Shown: positions 17,451 to 25,833 of the stretch, piece by piece
How the letters are laid out: every line of letters starts with the position of its first letter
Position numbering within the stretch: position 1 is the first letter of the stretch
Assembly (NCBI GenBank): GCA_948444845.1
Contig: CAOJVB010000019.1
Coordinates: forward strand, 1 to 34,630
DNA from: an uncultured Clostridiaceae bacterium
GTDB lineage: Bacteria; Bacillota; Clostridia; TANB77; CAG-508
DNA length: 34,630 nucleotides
Reading direction: 5' to 3'
Made by a program: the position numbers and the translations under genes
The notes under the pieces: model-generated
Seen by the model: the letters and a program-made list of their open reading frames with translations, nothing else
Told to the model about the DNA's origin: nothing
Databases searched by the model: none

Positions 17451-17597
17451 TTATTTTTCTTGTTCTTGTACATATTTAGCTGAAGCTTCTAGTTCATCTT
17501 CTATTGATGGATGAAATACAAACTTATTAACCATATTGAACAAGCATGCAAGTACTACTATAATTAATAATACCTTTTTCCAAACTTTAGCTATCAT
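17451..17597 (-). CDS. Small single-span membrane protein, 48 residues
   Basis: ATG at 17595-17597 follows GGGGAG at good spacing and encodes MIAKVWKKVLLIIVVLACLF, then a short periplasm- or cytoplasm-facing tail ending YVQEQEK, with TAA at 17451-17453. The layout is a basic N-terminus, one hydrophobic helix (about residues 8-22) and an acidic, helical C-terminus. I do not recognise the family. It lies between rpmE and the CheD-like gene on the same strand, and it is real by ribosome site, codon use and clean coding. Confidence 0.7.
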   Translation of the reverse strand: MIAKVWKKVLLIIVVLACLFNMVNKFVFHPSIEDELEASAKYVQEQEK

Positions 17598-17669
17598 TTT
17601 TTTCTCCCCTAAAAATTATATTACATATTAATTATACTATATTTTTCTATTTTGTCAATGCCTACACGC

Positions 17670-18272
17670 TTAATCTTTTTGTCTTATGTTTCCTTCTTTA
17701 TTTTCACGTTCTCTATTTTGCCCTATATTTGTAACTCTATTTTCATTTTCTACTCCATCATGTATTATCTTACCTGTTCTTGAATCTAATATGAAAGAAA
17801 AACTATTTATATCTGGCAATCTTATAGCTGATATGTTATTTGCTCTCAATTTTTCGAATATTTCTTGTAAGTCTTTTTCTATTATTTTTCTGCTTTCATG
17901 ATCTTTTTCTACTGGTGCTACACCCAATACTAGACCTATATTAATTGTATTAGTAATTTTATCCTTATTTTTTAATATTTCATTATATAAGTTATCTATC
18001 TTCTTACATCTTACTATTTCATTATTTTCATCTAACTCAAAGTCTGATTTGCAATTTCCTTTAATAACATTCATATGTGCTAAATAAGAAAAGCTTTTTT
18101 CGTACGCTATTAAAGCTATACACGATTGTAACCCTATTGTAAGTAATAAAGGCTTTTGCTTATTTGCTACACCATATTCACGCATGTTTACAAACTGTAC
18201 TAAGTCTTTTTCTGATTCTTCTATATTAAATTGCATTACTTTTAAAGCATTTTCTATAAATTCTTTTTCCAT
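17670..18272 (-). CDS. CheD-like protein
   Basis: A 200-residue soluble protein. The stretch LLLTIGLQSCIALIAYEKSF followed by YLAHMNVI resembles the CheD deamidase signature (GLGSCVAV...GLAH), including the candidate catalytic Cys and His. CheD deamidates receptor glutamines, but no chemotaxis gene is in this window, so the substrate is unknown. The C-terminal 30 residues are polar and low-complexity (NIGQNRERENKEGNIRQKD). The start at 18270-18272 has GGGAGAAAATAG upstream. It lies downstream of the transporter gene on the same strand. The family assignment is by motif resemblance only. Confidence 0.55.
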   Translation of the reverse strand: MEKEFIENALKVMQFNIEESEKDLVQFVNMREYGVANKQKPLLLTIGLQSCIALIAYEKSFSYLAHMNVIKGNCKSDFELDENNEIVRCKKIDNLYNEILKNKDKITNTINIGLVLGVAPVEKDHESRKIIEKDLQEIFEKLRANNISAIRLPDINSFSFILDSRTGKIIHDGVENENRVTNIGQNRERENKEGNIRQKD

Positions 18273-18340
18273 CTATTTTCTCCCTATAAATTATTTAGTA
18301 TTTTGAATTTATTTTCTATTAAATATCTATACTAAATTTC

Positions 18341-19183
18341 TTATCCTATTGCAACATTTAATAACCCAATTCCAATAGCTACTAAAAATACTGCAAATAT
18401 GTCTTTTCGTTTTGGCTTTTTTTCTTCTGTTTTCATGAAGTATGCCATTATAATTGTAAGTACTATGGTAATTGGTTTTACAAATTGATATAGAGTAACA
18501 GAATTTGAAGATAAGTAGTTTCCTAAGTATACTGTAAAAAAACCAAAACTTTGTTGTATAAATACCCATTTTATTATATTTTTGTGTTCCTTATGGTATT
18601 TCCATGTGTATCCTTTTGAAAATAGTACTGTTAAAGATAAATTTAGTAATAATATGTATATGGCATTTGACCAGTATTTTAATATATAATGTGCTACATA
18701 ACCAAGTCCCACTTCACATATAATTCTAATTAATAAATCTTTTTGTAATGATTTTATATTTAGTTTTACGTCTGCTATTGTAAATACTCCTATTAGTGTT
18801 AGTGCTATAGATGCTATACTAACTAAATTAAATTGTTTAACCCCTATTATACTATCTATAATAAAAGCTAAAATAATTCCAAGTGACATATATGTAGATG
18901 ATTCATAAGGATTTAAATGTGTTAGGCAACCCACAATAGTATGTTGTTTTTTGTACCTTAGAAACATTGCTATAAGTAATAATATAATTGGAATAATATT
19001 AAATTCAAATTTAAATCCATTGTTTGCCCATTCTACTATTATCATAATAATAGAAAATGGTATCATTGAAAAACACATATAGTAAAAATAGTCTTTTCTA
19101 CTTATTCCTCTATTTACTAAATGTTTATCTATATAAACTGCAATACTGCTTATAAGTGCTGTTATAAATACTACTAGTATCAT
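18341..19183 (-). CDS. EamA/DMT-like membrane transporter
   Basis: A 280-residue polytopic membrane protein with about nine or ten hydrophobic segments from the first residues (MILVVFITALISSIAVYIDK) to the last (VFLVAIGIGLLNVAIG). The repeat-like organisation and the C-terminal YQFVKPITIVLTIIMAYF, then a basic loop and a final helix, fit the drug/metabolite transporter superfamily. The substrate cannot be guessed. The start ATG overlaps the stop of the upstream MATE remnant by four bases (ATGA), and AAGGAG lies within that upstream frame, so the two are translationally coupled. Confidence 0.75.
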   Translation of the reverse strand: MILVVFITALISSIAVYIDKHLVNRGISRKDYFYYMCFSMIPFSIIMIIVEWANNGFKFEFNIIPIILLLIAMFLRYKKQHTIVGCLTHLNPYESSTYMSLGIILAFIIDSIIGVKQFNLVSIASIALTLIGVFTIADVKLNIKSLQKDLLIRIICEVGLGYVAHYILKYWSNAIYILLLNLSLTVLFSKGYTWKYHKEHKNIIKWVFIQQSFGFFTVYLGNYLSSNSVTLYQFVKPITIVLTIIMAYFMKTEEKKPKRKDIFAVFLVAIGIGLLNVAIG

Positions 19184-19452
19184 TTTTCTTTTGCTCCTTC
19201 TATTTCTTCATATCTTTGTTTCGACATATATTTTTGCACTATTTCATATATTAAATAAGCTAACCATACTCCTATTATTCCAAGTGGAGTATAGCCTAAT
19301 ATAAAGGCTAGTGCTATTTTTATTATAGAACTTATTATATTTCTTTTTGCTAAAAATTTAGTATCTACTAATGTCATTAATATATTAATTAAGCTTTCAA
19401 ATGCAATTGGCAAAGACCTTTTTATTTGTTTTTTTACTGTTAATTGTTCCAT
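19180..19452 (-). pseudogene. Remnant of a MATE-family efflux transporter
   Basis: A 90-residue open frame. Residues about 8-33 (KQIKRSLPIAFESLINILMT, then LVDTKFLA) match the N-terminus of MATE transporters, and residues about 36-80 (ALAFILGYTPLGIIGVWLAY) match their C-terminal region. The roughly 350 residues between are absent, so an in-frame internal deletion has joined the two ends. It keeps a ribosome site (GAGG) and overlaps the downstream transporter gene, which may explain why the frame is still open: it could serve as the translational lead-in. It could not form a complete MATE transporter. Confidence 0.65.
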
Positions 19453-19488
19453 TTATTTTTTCCTCTTTTACGTAAATTTAGAAAGGTT

Positions 19489-19538
19489 GTCCCAAATTGT
19501 CCCATTTGTCGCAATTAGGGACAGTCCCTAATTGTGAC
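19489..19538. repeat. Family A palindrome forming the dnaE 3' end
   Basis: A perfect 11-base hairpin (CAATTAGGGAC, 19512-19522 with 19524-19534) with a one-base centre, flanked by GTCG/GTGAC and by two TTGTCCCA blocks. On the minus strand it encodes the last DnaE residues (VTIRDCP) and its TAA stop. Confidence 0.75.
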
Positions 19539-22500
19539 ATTCTCTTTTCCAACTATTTCTTCTATTTCATCCAAAGTAGTTCCATTTACAAATATTCCAC
19601 CTGCTGGCATTTTATTTTCTCCATTTATTATTTGTACTGGTGTGTTGTTTCTATCTCCTGTGAAAAATTTAAGTGCTCCTCTTAGTTTATCTTTTTGATC
19701 TTCGTTTAAGTTAGTAATATTTATGCTTAGTTTTTTTCTTTGATTTGACGCTTGGTTCCCAAAAGGGACGATTGCCCCATTAGTGTCAGATACCCCATTT
19801 GGAAACGTCCCCAATGGGACAATTTTGTTTGCTATTATGCTTACACTTTGTTCTTCTTCGCGAATGCTTAAACGCCCTTCTACTAAAACTATGCTTTCTT
19901 CCATTAAAGCTGTTCCTGCTTGTTGGTAGGCGTTTTCGAATACTATTGTTTCTATGTTTCCGTATAGGTCTTCTAGATTCACAAAGGCCATTATTTTGTT
20001 GTTTTTGGTGTATTTCTTTTTGATGCTGTTTATTATTCCAGCAAATTTTACGTTTTGACCGTCTTTTAGTGGGAAGGCTCCTGTTTGTTCTTGTTCTTCT
20101 AAAGCTTCTCTTATTTTTAGTGTGCTAAAGTTTGAGCACATTTCTATTTGTTCTTTTAGCTCTTCTAGTGGATGACCTGATATGTATAGGCCTAGCATTT
20201 CTTTTTCCATTGATAGCAGTTCTTTGTCTGAGTATTCTTTTAGTGTGTGGTAGGTGTATTTTAGTTTTTCTAGGTCGTTTTCTTCTTCACTACTTCCACT
20301 TGCTAGGTCGAACATTGATACTTGACCTTTGAAGTTCTTTTTTGATGAGTCTGATATTGAGTCTAGTATTTCTTCGAATGATGCCATTAGTGTGCTTCTG
20401 GTTTGTTCAAATTCATCGAAGGCTCCTGCTTTTATTAAACTTTCTATACATTTTTTGTTTACCGCTTCTCCTTGTATCCTTTCGCAAAATTCTGTGAAGC
20501 TTTTGTATTTTCCGTTTTTTCTTCGTTCTTCTACTATACTATCTACTGCTGAAGTTCCTACGTTTTTTATACTTCCCATTCCGAAGCGTATTTTACCATT
20601 ATTATCTACTGTGAACCTTGTTTCACTTTCGTTTATGTCTGGCTTTAATATTTCTATGTTTAGCCTTTTACATTCTTCTATGTAATATGGTACTTTATCT
20701 AAGTTTCCTAAAAAGCTGTTTAATGTTGCTGCCATAAATTCTTCTGGATAATATGCTTTTAAGTATGCTGTTTGGTATGATACTACTGCATATGCTGCTG
20801 CGTGTGATTTATTGAAGGCGTATTTTGCAAATTCTGCCATTTCATCAAATATTTTGTCTGCGCTTTTTTCATCTATTCCATTTCGTACACAGCCTGGAAC
20901 TATTACGTTTCCTTCCTCATCTACTTGTCCATTAATAAATATTTCCCTTTCTTTTGCCATTACATCTAGCTTTTTCTTACCCATTGCACGACGTACTAAG
21001 TCAGCTCTTCCTAGTGAGTAACCTGCTAAGTCCCTAACTATTTGCATAACTTGTTCTTGGTATACCATACAGCCATATGTTACTTCTAGTATTGGTTTTA
21101 GTGATGGATGTGTGTATACTGCATGTTCAGGGTCTTTTTTATTTGCTATGTATCTTGGAATTTGGTCCATTGGTCCTGGGCGATATAATGAAACTCCAGC
21201 TATAATATCTTCTAAACTATCTGGTTTTAGTTCTTTCATAAAGTTTGTCATACCTTGTGATTCGAATTGGAATATTCCAACTGAGTTTCCTTCTTGCCAT
21301 AGTTTATATACTTTTGGGTCATTCATGTCTTTGTCAAATTCTACATCTATATTTTTATCTTTTTTTACTAGGTCTATTGTGTCTTTTATAACTGTTAGTG
21401 TACGAAGACCTAGGAAGTCCATTTTTAGAAGGCCTAGTTCTTCTAGGGTTGTCATTATAAATTGTGTTGATATATTTCCTTCTCTTACGTATAATGGCAC
21501 ATATGTATCTACTGGGTCTTTTGTTATTACTATACCACATGCGTGTGTTGAGGCCTGACGTGGCATTCCTTCTAGTGCCATTGCTATGTCTAGTAGTTTC
21601 TTTATTTCTGTATCTGATTCGTATAAATCTCTTAGTTCTCTGTTTTGTTCCATTGCTTTTTTTATTGTTATGTGTATTTCGTTTGGTATCATTTTAGCAA
21701 GTTTATCTGCTTCGGCATATGGAACATCTAGCACTCTTGCTACATCACGTATTACCATTCTTGCTGACATTGTTCCAAAGGTTATTATTTGTGATACATG
21801 GTCATAACCATATTTTTCACATACATATTCTATTACTTTATCTCTTTTTTCGTAGCAGAAGTCTACGTCGAAGTCGGGCATACTAATTCTTTCTGGGTTT
21901 AGGAAACGTTCGAATAGTAGATTGTATTTTATTGGGTCTATGTCTGTAATTCCTATTGCATATGCTACTATTGAACCTGCTCCTGAGCCACGACCTGGGC
22001 CTACTGGAATATCATGTGTTTTTGCGTAGTTTATGTAGTCCCATACTATTAGGAAATAGTCTACATATCCCATTTTTTTAATTACGCCTAGTTCGTATTC
22101 TGCTCTTTTTCTTATTTCTTCTGGTAGGGAGTTATAGGCTTGTTCTAGTTTTTCGACATTTAGGTCGCTGGAACAGCGACCCCTACAATTCGATATTTCC
22201 TTATTTAATTCATTGGAAATATTGGGGTCATTTTCATTTATAACCGTAGGGGCACGGGGCACCGTGCCCTTTTCCCCATATTTCTCTATTAATCCTTTTT
22301 TTGTTAGATTTTCTATATAGTCATAGTGTGTTTCAAAGCCTTCTGGTACATCGTAATTTGGTAGTATTGTGTGTCCGAATTCGAATTCTACGTTACATTT
22401 TTCGGCTATCTTTATTGTGTTTTCTATTGCTTCTGGTACATTTGAAAAGTAGTCGCTCATTTCTTCTGGTGATTTTATATATAGTTCGTCTGTTTCAAAA

Positions 22501-23207
22501 CGCATTCTGTCTTCGTCTGACATTTTCTTTCCTGTTTGAATGCATAGTAATACTTCGTGGTTGTATGCGTCTTCTCTTCTTGAGTAGTGAGCATCGTTTG
22601 TTGCAACTAGTGGAATGTTTAGTTCTTTTGATAGTTCTATTAGTTTTTGATTTACTAGTACTTGCTCTTTTACTCCATTGTTTTGAATTTCTAGGTAGTA
22701 GTCTTCTCCAAATAATTCTTTGAACCATAATGCTACTTTTTTTGCTTCTTCCATGTCATTATTTAGTATTGCTTGGTTTACTTCTCCTGCTAAACATGCA
22801 CTACAGCATACTAGACCTTCATGGTATTTTTCTAGTATTTCTTTATCTATACGTGGTTTATAGTAAAAACCTTCTGTGTAACTTAAAGAAACTAATTTTG
22901 ATAAGTTTTGATAACCTTGTTTATCTTTTGCAAGTAATATTAAGTGGTTATATTTACTATCTAAATTAGGGTCTTTATCGTGCCTTGTACGTGGTGCTAC
23001 ATATACTTCACACCCTATAATTGGTTTTATATCGTTTGCCTTACAGGCTTTATAAAAATCTATAACACCAAACATAGAGCCATGGTCTGTAATTGCTATT
23101 GCACTCATTCCAAGCTCTTTTGCTATAACTGGTATATCTTTTATTCTATTTGCTCCATCTAATAAGCTGAACTCACTATGTATGTGTAAGTGAACAAAAT
23201 TTGACAT
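19515..23207 (-). CDS. dnaE: DNA polymerase III alpha subunit
   Basis: A replicative-type C-family polymerase of 1230 residues, longer than the usual 1100-1180. The start at 23205-23207 has GGAGG eight bases upstream. The PHP domain begins VHLHIHSEFSLLDGANRI and includes ITDHGSMFG. The catalytic region has GPGRGSGAGSIVAYAIG and the aspartates in MPDFDVDF, then KMDFLGLRTL. Helix-hairpin-helix and OB-fold regions follow. Three stretches are encoded by palindromic repeats: residues about 313-349 (KGTVPRAPTV to CSSDL), about 1130-1152 (VPLGTFPNGV to VPFGN) and the last seven. All keep the frame and lie in variable linkers, outside catalytic motifs. Confidence 0.96.
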   Translation of the reverse strand: MSNFVHLHIHSEFSLLDGANRIKDIPVIAKELGMSAIAITDHGSMFGVIDFYKACKANDIKPIIGCEVYVAPRTRHDKDPNLDSKYNHLILLAKDKQGYQNLSKLVSLSYTEGFYYKPRIDKEILEKYHEGLVCCSACLAGEVNQAILNNDMEEAKKVALWFKELFGEDYYLEIQNNGVKEQVLVNQKLIELSKELNIPLVATNDAHYSRREDAYNHEVLLCIQTGKKMSDEDRMRFETDELYIKSPEEMSDYFSNVPEAIENTIKIAEKCNVEFEFGHTILPNYDVPEGFETHYDYIENLTKKGLIEKYGEKGTVPRAPTVINENDPNISNELNKEISNCRGRCSSDLNVEKLEQAYNSLPEEIRKRAEYELGVIKKMGYVDYFLIVWDYINYAKTHDIPVGPGRGSGAGSIVAYAIGITDIDPIKYNLLFERFLNPERISMPDFDVDFCYEKRDKVIEYVCEKYGYDHVSQIITFGTMSARMVIRDVARVLDVPYAEADKLAKMIPNEIHITIKKAMEQNRELRDLYESDTEIKKLLDIAMALEGMPRQASTHACGIVITKDPVDTYVPLYVREGNISTQFIMTTLEELGLLKMDFLGLRTLTVIKDTIDLVKKDKNIDVEFDKDMNDPKVYKLWQEGNSVGIFQFESQGMTNFMKELKPDSLEDIIAGVSLYRPGPMDQIPRYIANKKDPEHAVYTHPSLKPILEVTYGCMVYQEQVMQIVRDLAGYSLGRADLVRRAMGKKKLDVMAKEREIFINGQVDEEGNVIVPGCVRNGIDEKSADKIFDEMAEFAKYAFNKSHAAAYAVVSYQTAYLKAYYPEEFMAATLNSFLGNLDKVPYYIEECKRLNIEILKPDINESETRFTVDNNGKIRFGMGSIKNVGTSAVDSIVEERRKNGKYKSFTEFCERIQGEAVNKKCIESLIKAGAFDEFEQTRSTLMASFEEILDSISDSSKKNFKGQVSMFDLASGSSEEENDLEKLKYTYHTLKEYSDKELLSMEKEMLGLYISGHPLEELKEQIEMCSNFSTLKIREALEEQEQTGAFPLKDGQNVKFAGIINSIKKKYTKNNKIMAFVNLEDLYGNIETIVFENAYQQAGTALMEESIVLVEGRLSIREEEQSVSIIANKIVPLGTFPNGVSDTNGAIVPFGNQASNQRKKLSINITNLNEDQKDKLRGALKFFTGDRNNTPVQIINGENKMPAGGIFVNGTTLDEIEEIVGKENVTIRDCP
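19754..19820. repeat. Family A palindromic repeat inside dnaE
   Basis: GGTTCCCAAAAGGGAC at one end and GGAAACGTCCCCAATGGGAC at the other, with ATACCCC between, as in the copies at 4918-4967 and 33608-33670. It is read through in the dnaE frame and encodes about 22 glycine/proline-rich residues. Confidence 0.85.
22163..22269. repeat. Family B REP-like pair inside dnaE
   Basis: Two GTAGGGG-plus-hairpin units in opposite orientation about 50 bases apart: GGTCGCTG/CAGCGACC ending CCCTACAA (22163-22188), and CGTAGGGG then GGGCACGG/CCGTGCCC (22244-22269). Read in frame within dnaE. Confidence 0.85.
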
Positions 23208-23215
23208 CCTTTTTT

Positions 23216-23395
23216 CCTCCCGAACGGTAGGGACGGTCCTTGTTTAGCTTCTTAGAATTTTCGTCTAGCGGACTTAAAAGCTCTTAGAAGCTAAGTATGT
23301 GAATTTATAGAATTGCTTTGTAGTTTCCACTATTTAGCAATTCTTAAATTCACTCCCGTTCCGAAATCGGAACGCTGGGGACGGTCCTTTTATTA
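23216..23395 (-). repeat. Composite palindromic element in the dnaE leader
   Basis: About 180 bases bounded by two GGGACGGTCCTT blocks (about 23230 and 23382). Inside are a TTAGCTTCTTAGA/TCTTAGAAGCTAA hairpin, a GAATTTATAGAATTGCT/AGCAATTCTTAAATTC hairpin and a CGTTCCGAAATCGGAACG palindrome. It ends eight bases before the dnaE ribosome site, so the dnaE mRNA leader would be highly structured. Confidence 0.7.
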
Positions 23396-23460
23396 TTTTA
23401 TATATTCTACATTGTAAGGAAAGTATATCATAATTTATGTTTCTAAACAATATTAGAAAC

Positions 23461-23490
23461 AAAAAGAATTGGTATTTTCCAATCCTTTTT
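23461..23490. terminator. Bidirectional terminator between rqcP and dnaE
   Basis: AAAAAGAATTGG and CCAATCCTTTTT (one mismatch) around TATTTT, giving a T run in both directions. The rest of 23396-23632 holds nothing else recognised. Confidence 0.65.
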
Positions 23491-23632
23491 GTGTGATACC
23501 ATTTGTTACATTGCTAAATAGAGCATATCTTACCTACATAATGATAAAATATACTCTATTTATATATATTATTATAAATTCTTTTAGCAATAGTACTGTT
23601 TTCTTGGAATAGTAATTTTTAGAATTCCTTAT

Positions 23633-23869
23633 TTATAATATCTTGATTAATTCTTCTATATCTTTTCCTGCAACTTGTGGTATTTTTATAATTTCAAACT
23701 TAGATATTTTATCGCCAAATTTTATTTCTACAATATCTCCTACTTTTACTTCATAGCTTGGTTTTACTACTTTTCCATTTACAGAAACTCTACCACCATC
23801 TGCTGCCTCATTGGCAACTGTTCTTCTTTTTATTACTCTTGAAACTTTTAAAAATTTATCTAATCTCAT
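23633..23869 (-). CDS. rqcP: S4-domain RqcP (YabO) ribosome quality-control factor
   Basis: A 78-residue S4 RNA-binding protein (MRLDKFLKVSRVIKRRTVAN, then GGRVSVNGKVVKPSYEVKVGD). RqcP works with RqcH to add C-terminal alanine tails on stalled 50S subunits. Length and sequence fit the small stand-alone Hsp15-like group of Gram-positive bacteria. The start at 23867-23869 follows GGGAG. It lies 10 bases after the unknown gene upstream and is clearly co-transcribed with it. In Bacillus its neighbours are yabP, yabQ and divIC; none is seen here. Confidence 0.88.
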   Translation of the reverse strand: MRLDKFLKVSRVIKRRTVANEAADGGRVSVNGKVVKPSYEVKVGDIVEIKFGDKISKFEIIKIPQVAGKDIEELIKIL

Positions 23870-23879
23870 TCTTTTCTCC

Positions 23880-24669
23880 CTATACTCTTGTAACTACTCT
23901 CTCACAATTTAATAAAGCCTTCATTCTATTTTTTGCTGCAAATTTACTTTTATGCTCAAAATTTGCTAACCTATTAGGGTTGCTATCATATACTAGCTCT
24001 AAATTTGGATAACTTCTTTTCTTTATAAATATATTAGATAATTTTGATTTTATTTTGTCAAATATTGTTTCTTCTATTTTTACTAGTGCTGTTATTTTTC
24101 TTTCTGAATATACTTTTATATTATTTTCTTCTACTACTATATAATATTCATCAAATTGATATAGTTTTATTTTTTTGCCTTCTTCATATTTTTTACTAAT
24201 TGCTCCTATCATATCTGCTCTACTAAATTTTCTTGCATCATATTTTATTACTTTATTTGGGTGTAATTCACTAATTCCAAATACACTTATTAAGTTATTA
24301 TCATATGTACATATTTTATCTATATAGTTTTCCTGATTTTCAAAATGTGAACCAATATTTTCTATTTGCAATTTTTGTGGTTCGAAATTTTCTATATTTT
24401 TTAAATCTTCACATATTACTTCTAATAGAATTTTGGGCATTATTTCTTTTATGTTTGCACTTCCGAAAAAGTTTTTCTTCTAAGGCATTTTCTATATATC
24501 TTAAATAATTATAATCTACTTCTTCTTTTTCTACCGCTTTTTTTACATCATCATGTAATTCTATTGCTTCAGACATTTTTTTTATTTTCTCTAATATTTC
24601 ATCAAATTGTTCTTTAGTATTCTTTTTTTCAAGTGCTACTTTTTCTTCTACATTATTTTCCCCGTTCAT
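23880..24669 (-). CDS. Unknown protein, assembled across a +1 shift at CGG
   Basis: The first frame starts at 24667-24669 (MNGENNVEEKVALEKKN, AGGTGG upstream) and is helical and acidic for 68 codons to LEEKLF. It then meets CGG (24463-24465) and would stop 18 codons later. Skipping the C reads TTT GGA AGT GCA (FGSANIKEIMPKILLEVICE) and continues 194 residues to ERVVTRV, for 262 residues in all. The second part looks alpha/beta with a basic C-terminus (FAAKNRMKALLNCERVV). The ATG at 24440 that would begin a separate second gene has no ribosome site, which favours one recoded gene. I do not recognise the family. It is followed 10 bases later by rqcP, suggesting a link to translation. Confidence 0.7.
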
Positions 24670-24700
24670 ATTTCCACCTTTTTTTACAGACTGTCTTTAT

Positions 24701-24709
24701 ATTATAGCA
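24701..24709 (-). promoter_or_regulatory. Extended -10 promoter for the unknown-rqcP operon
   Basis: Minus strand TGCTATAAT, a perfect -10 with TGn, about 35 bases before the start codon. No good -35 was found. Confidence 0.5.
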
Positions 24710-24833
24710 TTAATTTTATAAAAATGTATTACTATTTATTTACTTTTGCATTACAGTTATATTACAAACATAAGTCAATTGTTCATCTTCTTTATATATT
24801 TTTTTGTGAATTGAACTTTATCTGATATCAAAT

Positions 24834-24862
24834 TTGCATTTTTCTTATTTTTGTGTTATAAT
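24834..24862 (+). promoter_or_regulatory. Promoter of the small gene at 24909
   Basis: TTGCAT (24834-24839), a 17-base spacer and TATAAT (24857-24862), with TG extending the -10. Confidence 0.55.
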
Positions 24863-24908
24863 TTTAGTATCTATAAACTTTTTTCAATAAACACCAAGGA
24901 GGCACAAT

Positions 24909-25280
24909 ATGAAAGAAAAATTAATTACTACTCGCTTAATAGTGAGTTTTGACAACTTACACGTTGAAAACGAGCAAGCTATATTGGAACTAGCTCTGCT
25001 GCATGAGGTTATTCCTTTATCCAAATCGGAAAAGGAAAATTTATCTTTTAGTTCTGATGATTCTGTAGCTGTTGCATTCTTAAACGATCTTGTTACAAAA
25101 GGTTACAATGATCAATTTATCTTAGAAGCTGCTTTACAATGTAATGTTACTACTACTCGTATTACAACGTGCAGTACATATTGTTTTGAGTCAAGCAATG
25201 CTTCTGCTTATCCTTTATACAATTTCTTAGTTGAACTTTTGCTAGAAGGTTTTAGCATGACTTATCAATTTATTAGTTAA
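24909..25280 (+). CDS. Small hypothetical protein, 123 residues
   Basis: Starts MKEKLITTRLIVSFDNLHVE, with a strong AAGGAGG seven bases upstream, its own promoter and its own terminator. There is no signal peptide or obvious membrane segment. The sequence is acidic in the middle (KSEKENLSFSSDDS), with a Cys/Thr-rich stretch (CNVTTTRITTCSTYCFESSN) near residues 77-96. I do not recognise it. Like the genes at 2545 and 26739, it is a short plus-strand single-gene unit among minus-strand housekeeping genes, with more C-ending codons than neighbours. It has no in-frame CGG. Confidence 0.65.
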   Translation: MKEKLITTRLIVSFDNLHVENEQAILELALLHEVIPLSKSEKENLSFSSDDSVAVAFLNDLVTKGYNDQFILEAALQCNVTTTRITTCSTYCFESSNASAYPLYNFLVELLLEGFSMTYQFIS

Positions 25281-25292
25281 TTAATGTTTTCT

Positions 25293-25330
25293 TGTTGGCA
25301 ATGATTTATTCAGTGCCAACATTTTTATTT
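25293..25330 (+). terminator. Intrinsic terminator
   Basis: TGTTGGCA (25293-25300) pairs with TGCCAACA (25314-25321), followed by a T-rich run. Confidence 0.75.
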
Positions 25331-25833
25331 TTAGTTTTTTATGCAAATTTAATATATACAACAAATGTAACACACCATTTAGGTCGTTTGATAATGTTTC
25401 CTATATTAGATCAAAAGTAGCCTCTCCACACTGGTGTTAGTGTAAAATTATTGTAGGGAGAATAATTATCTATGAACGTTTACTTGCAAAAAAGATTTCC
25501 CCCCTCCTAGTACAAACTATTTTTTTATATTTTTTCAAAAAGTTTTACCATCTTCTTACATTTCAATCAATATTCTCTACTTATAATTTCTTATCTTAAC
25601 TATATAAAATTTTATTCTAAAAATTTTATAATATATGTGGTATTTGGTTATTTAATTTGATATACTATTATTAAAATAAGAATAAAATTTTTTTATATGG
25701 CTTTGCCACATAAGAAAATCTAATTCTTCCATGACCATCTTCTAAGCAAGCTCACCACTATAGTGAAGCACTTTCCTTAGAAGATAAAAAATAACAAGTT
25801 TTAATACTTGAAATATGCAAAGGAGGATTTTTT
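25331..25833. other. Gene-free stretch and deoD leader
   Basis: No gene is recognised. It contains a small hairpin TTATATGGC/GCCACATAA (25693-25713) and a longer one with perfect ends ATCTTCTAAG/CTTAGAAGAT (25737-25785) enclosing CACTATAGTG, about 50 bases before deoD. This may be a leader structure; it does not match a purine riboswitch by eye. Confidence 0.5.

Noticed and set aside
23880..24440. A separate gene starting at the ATG at 24440
   Set aside because: No ribosome site precedes that ATG, and the upstream frame joins it exactly with the same CGG +1 step seen in three other genes.
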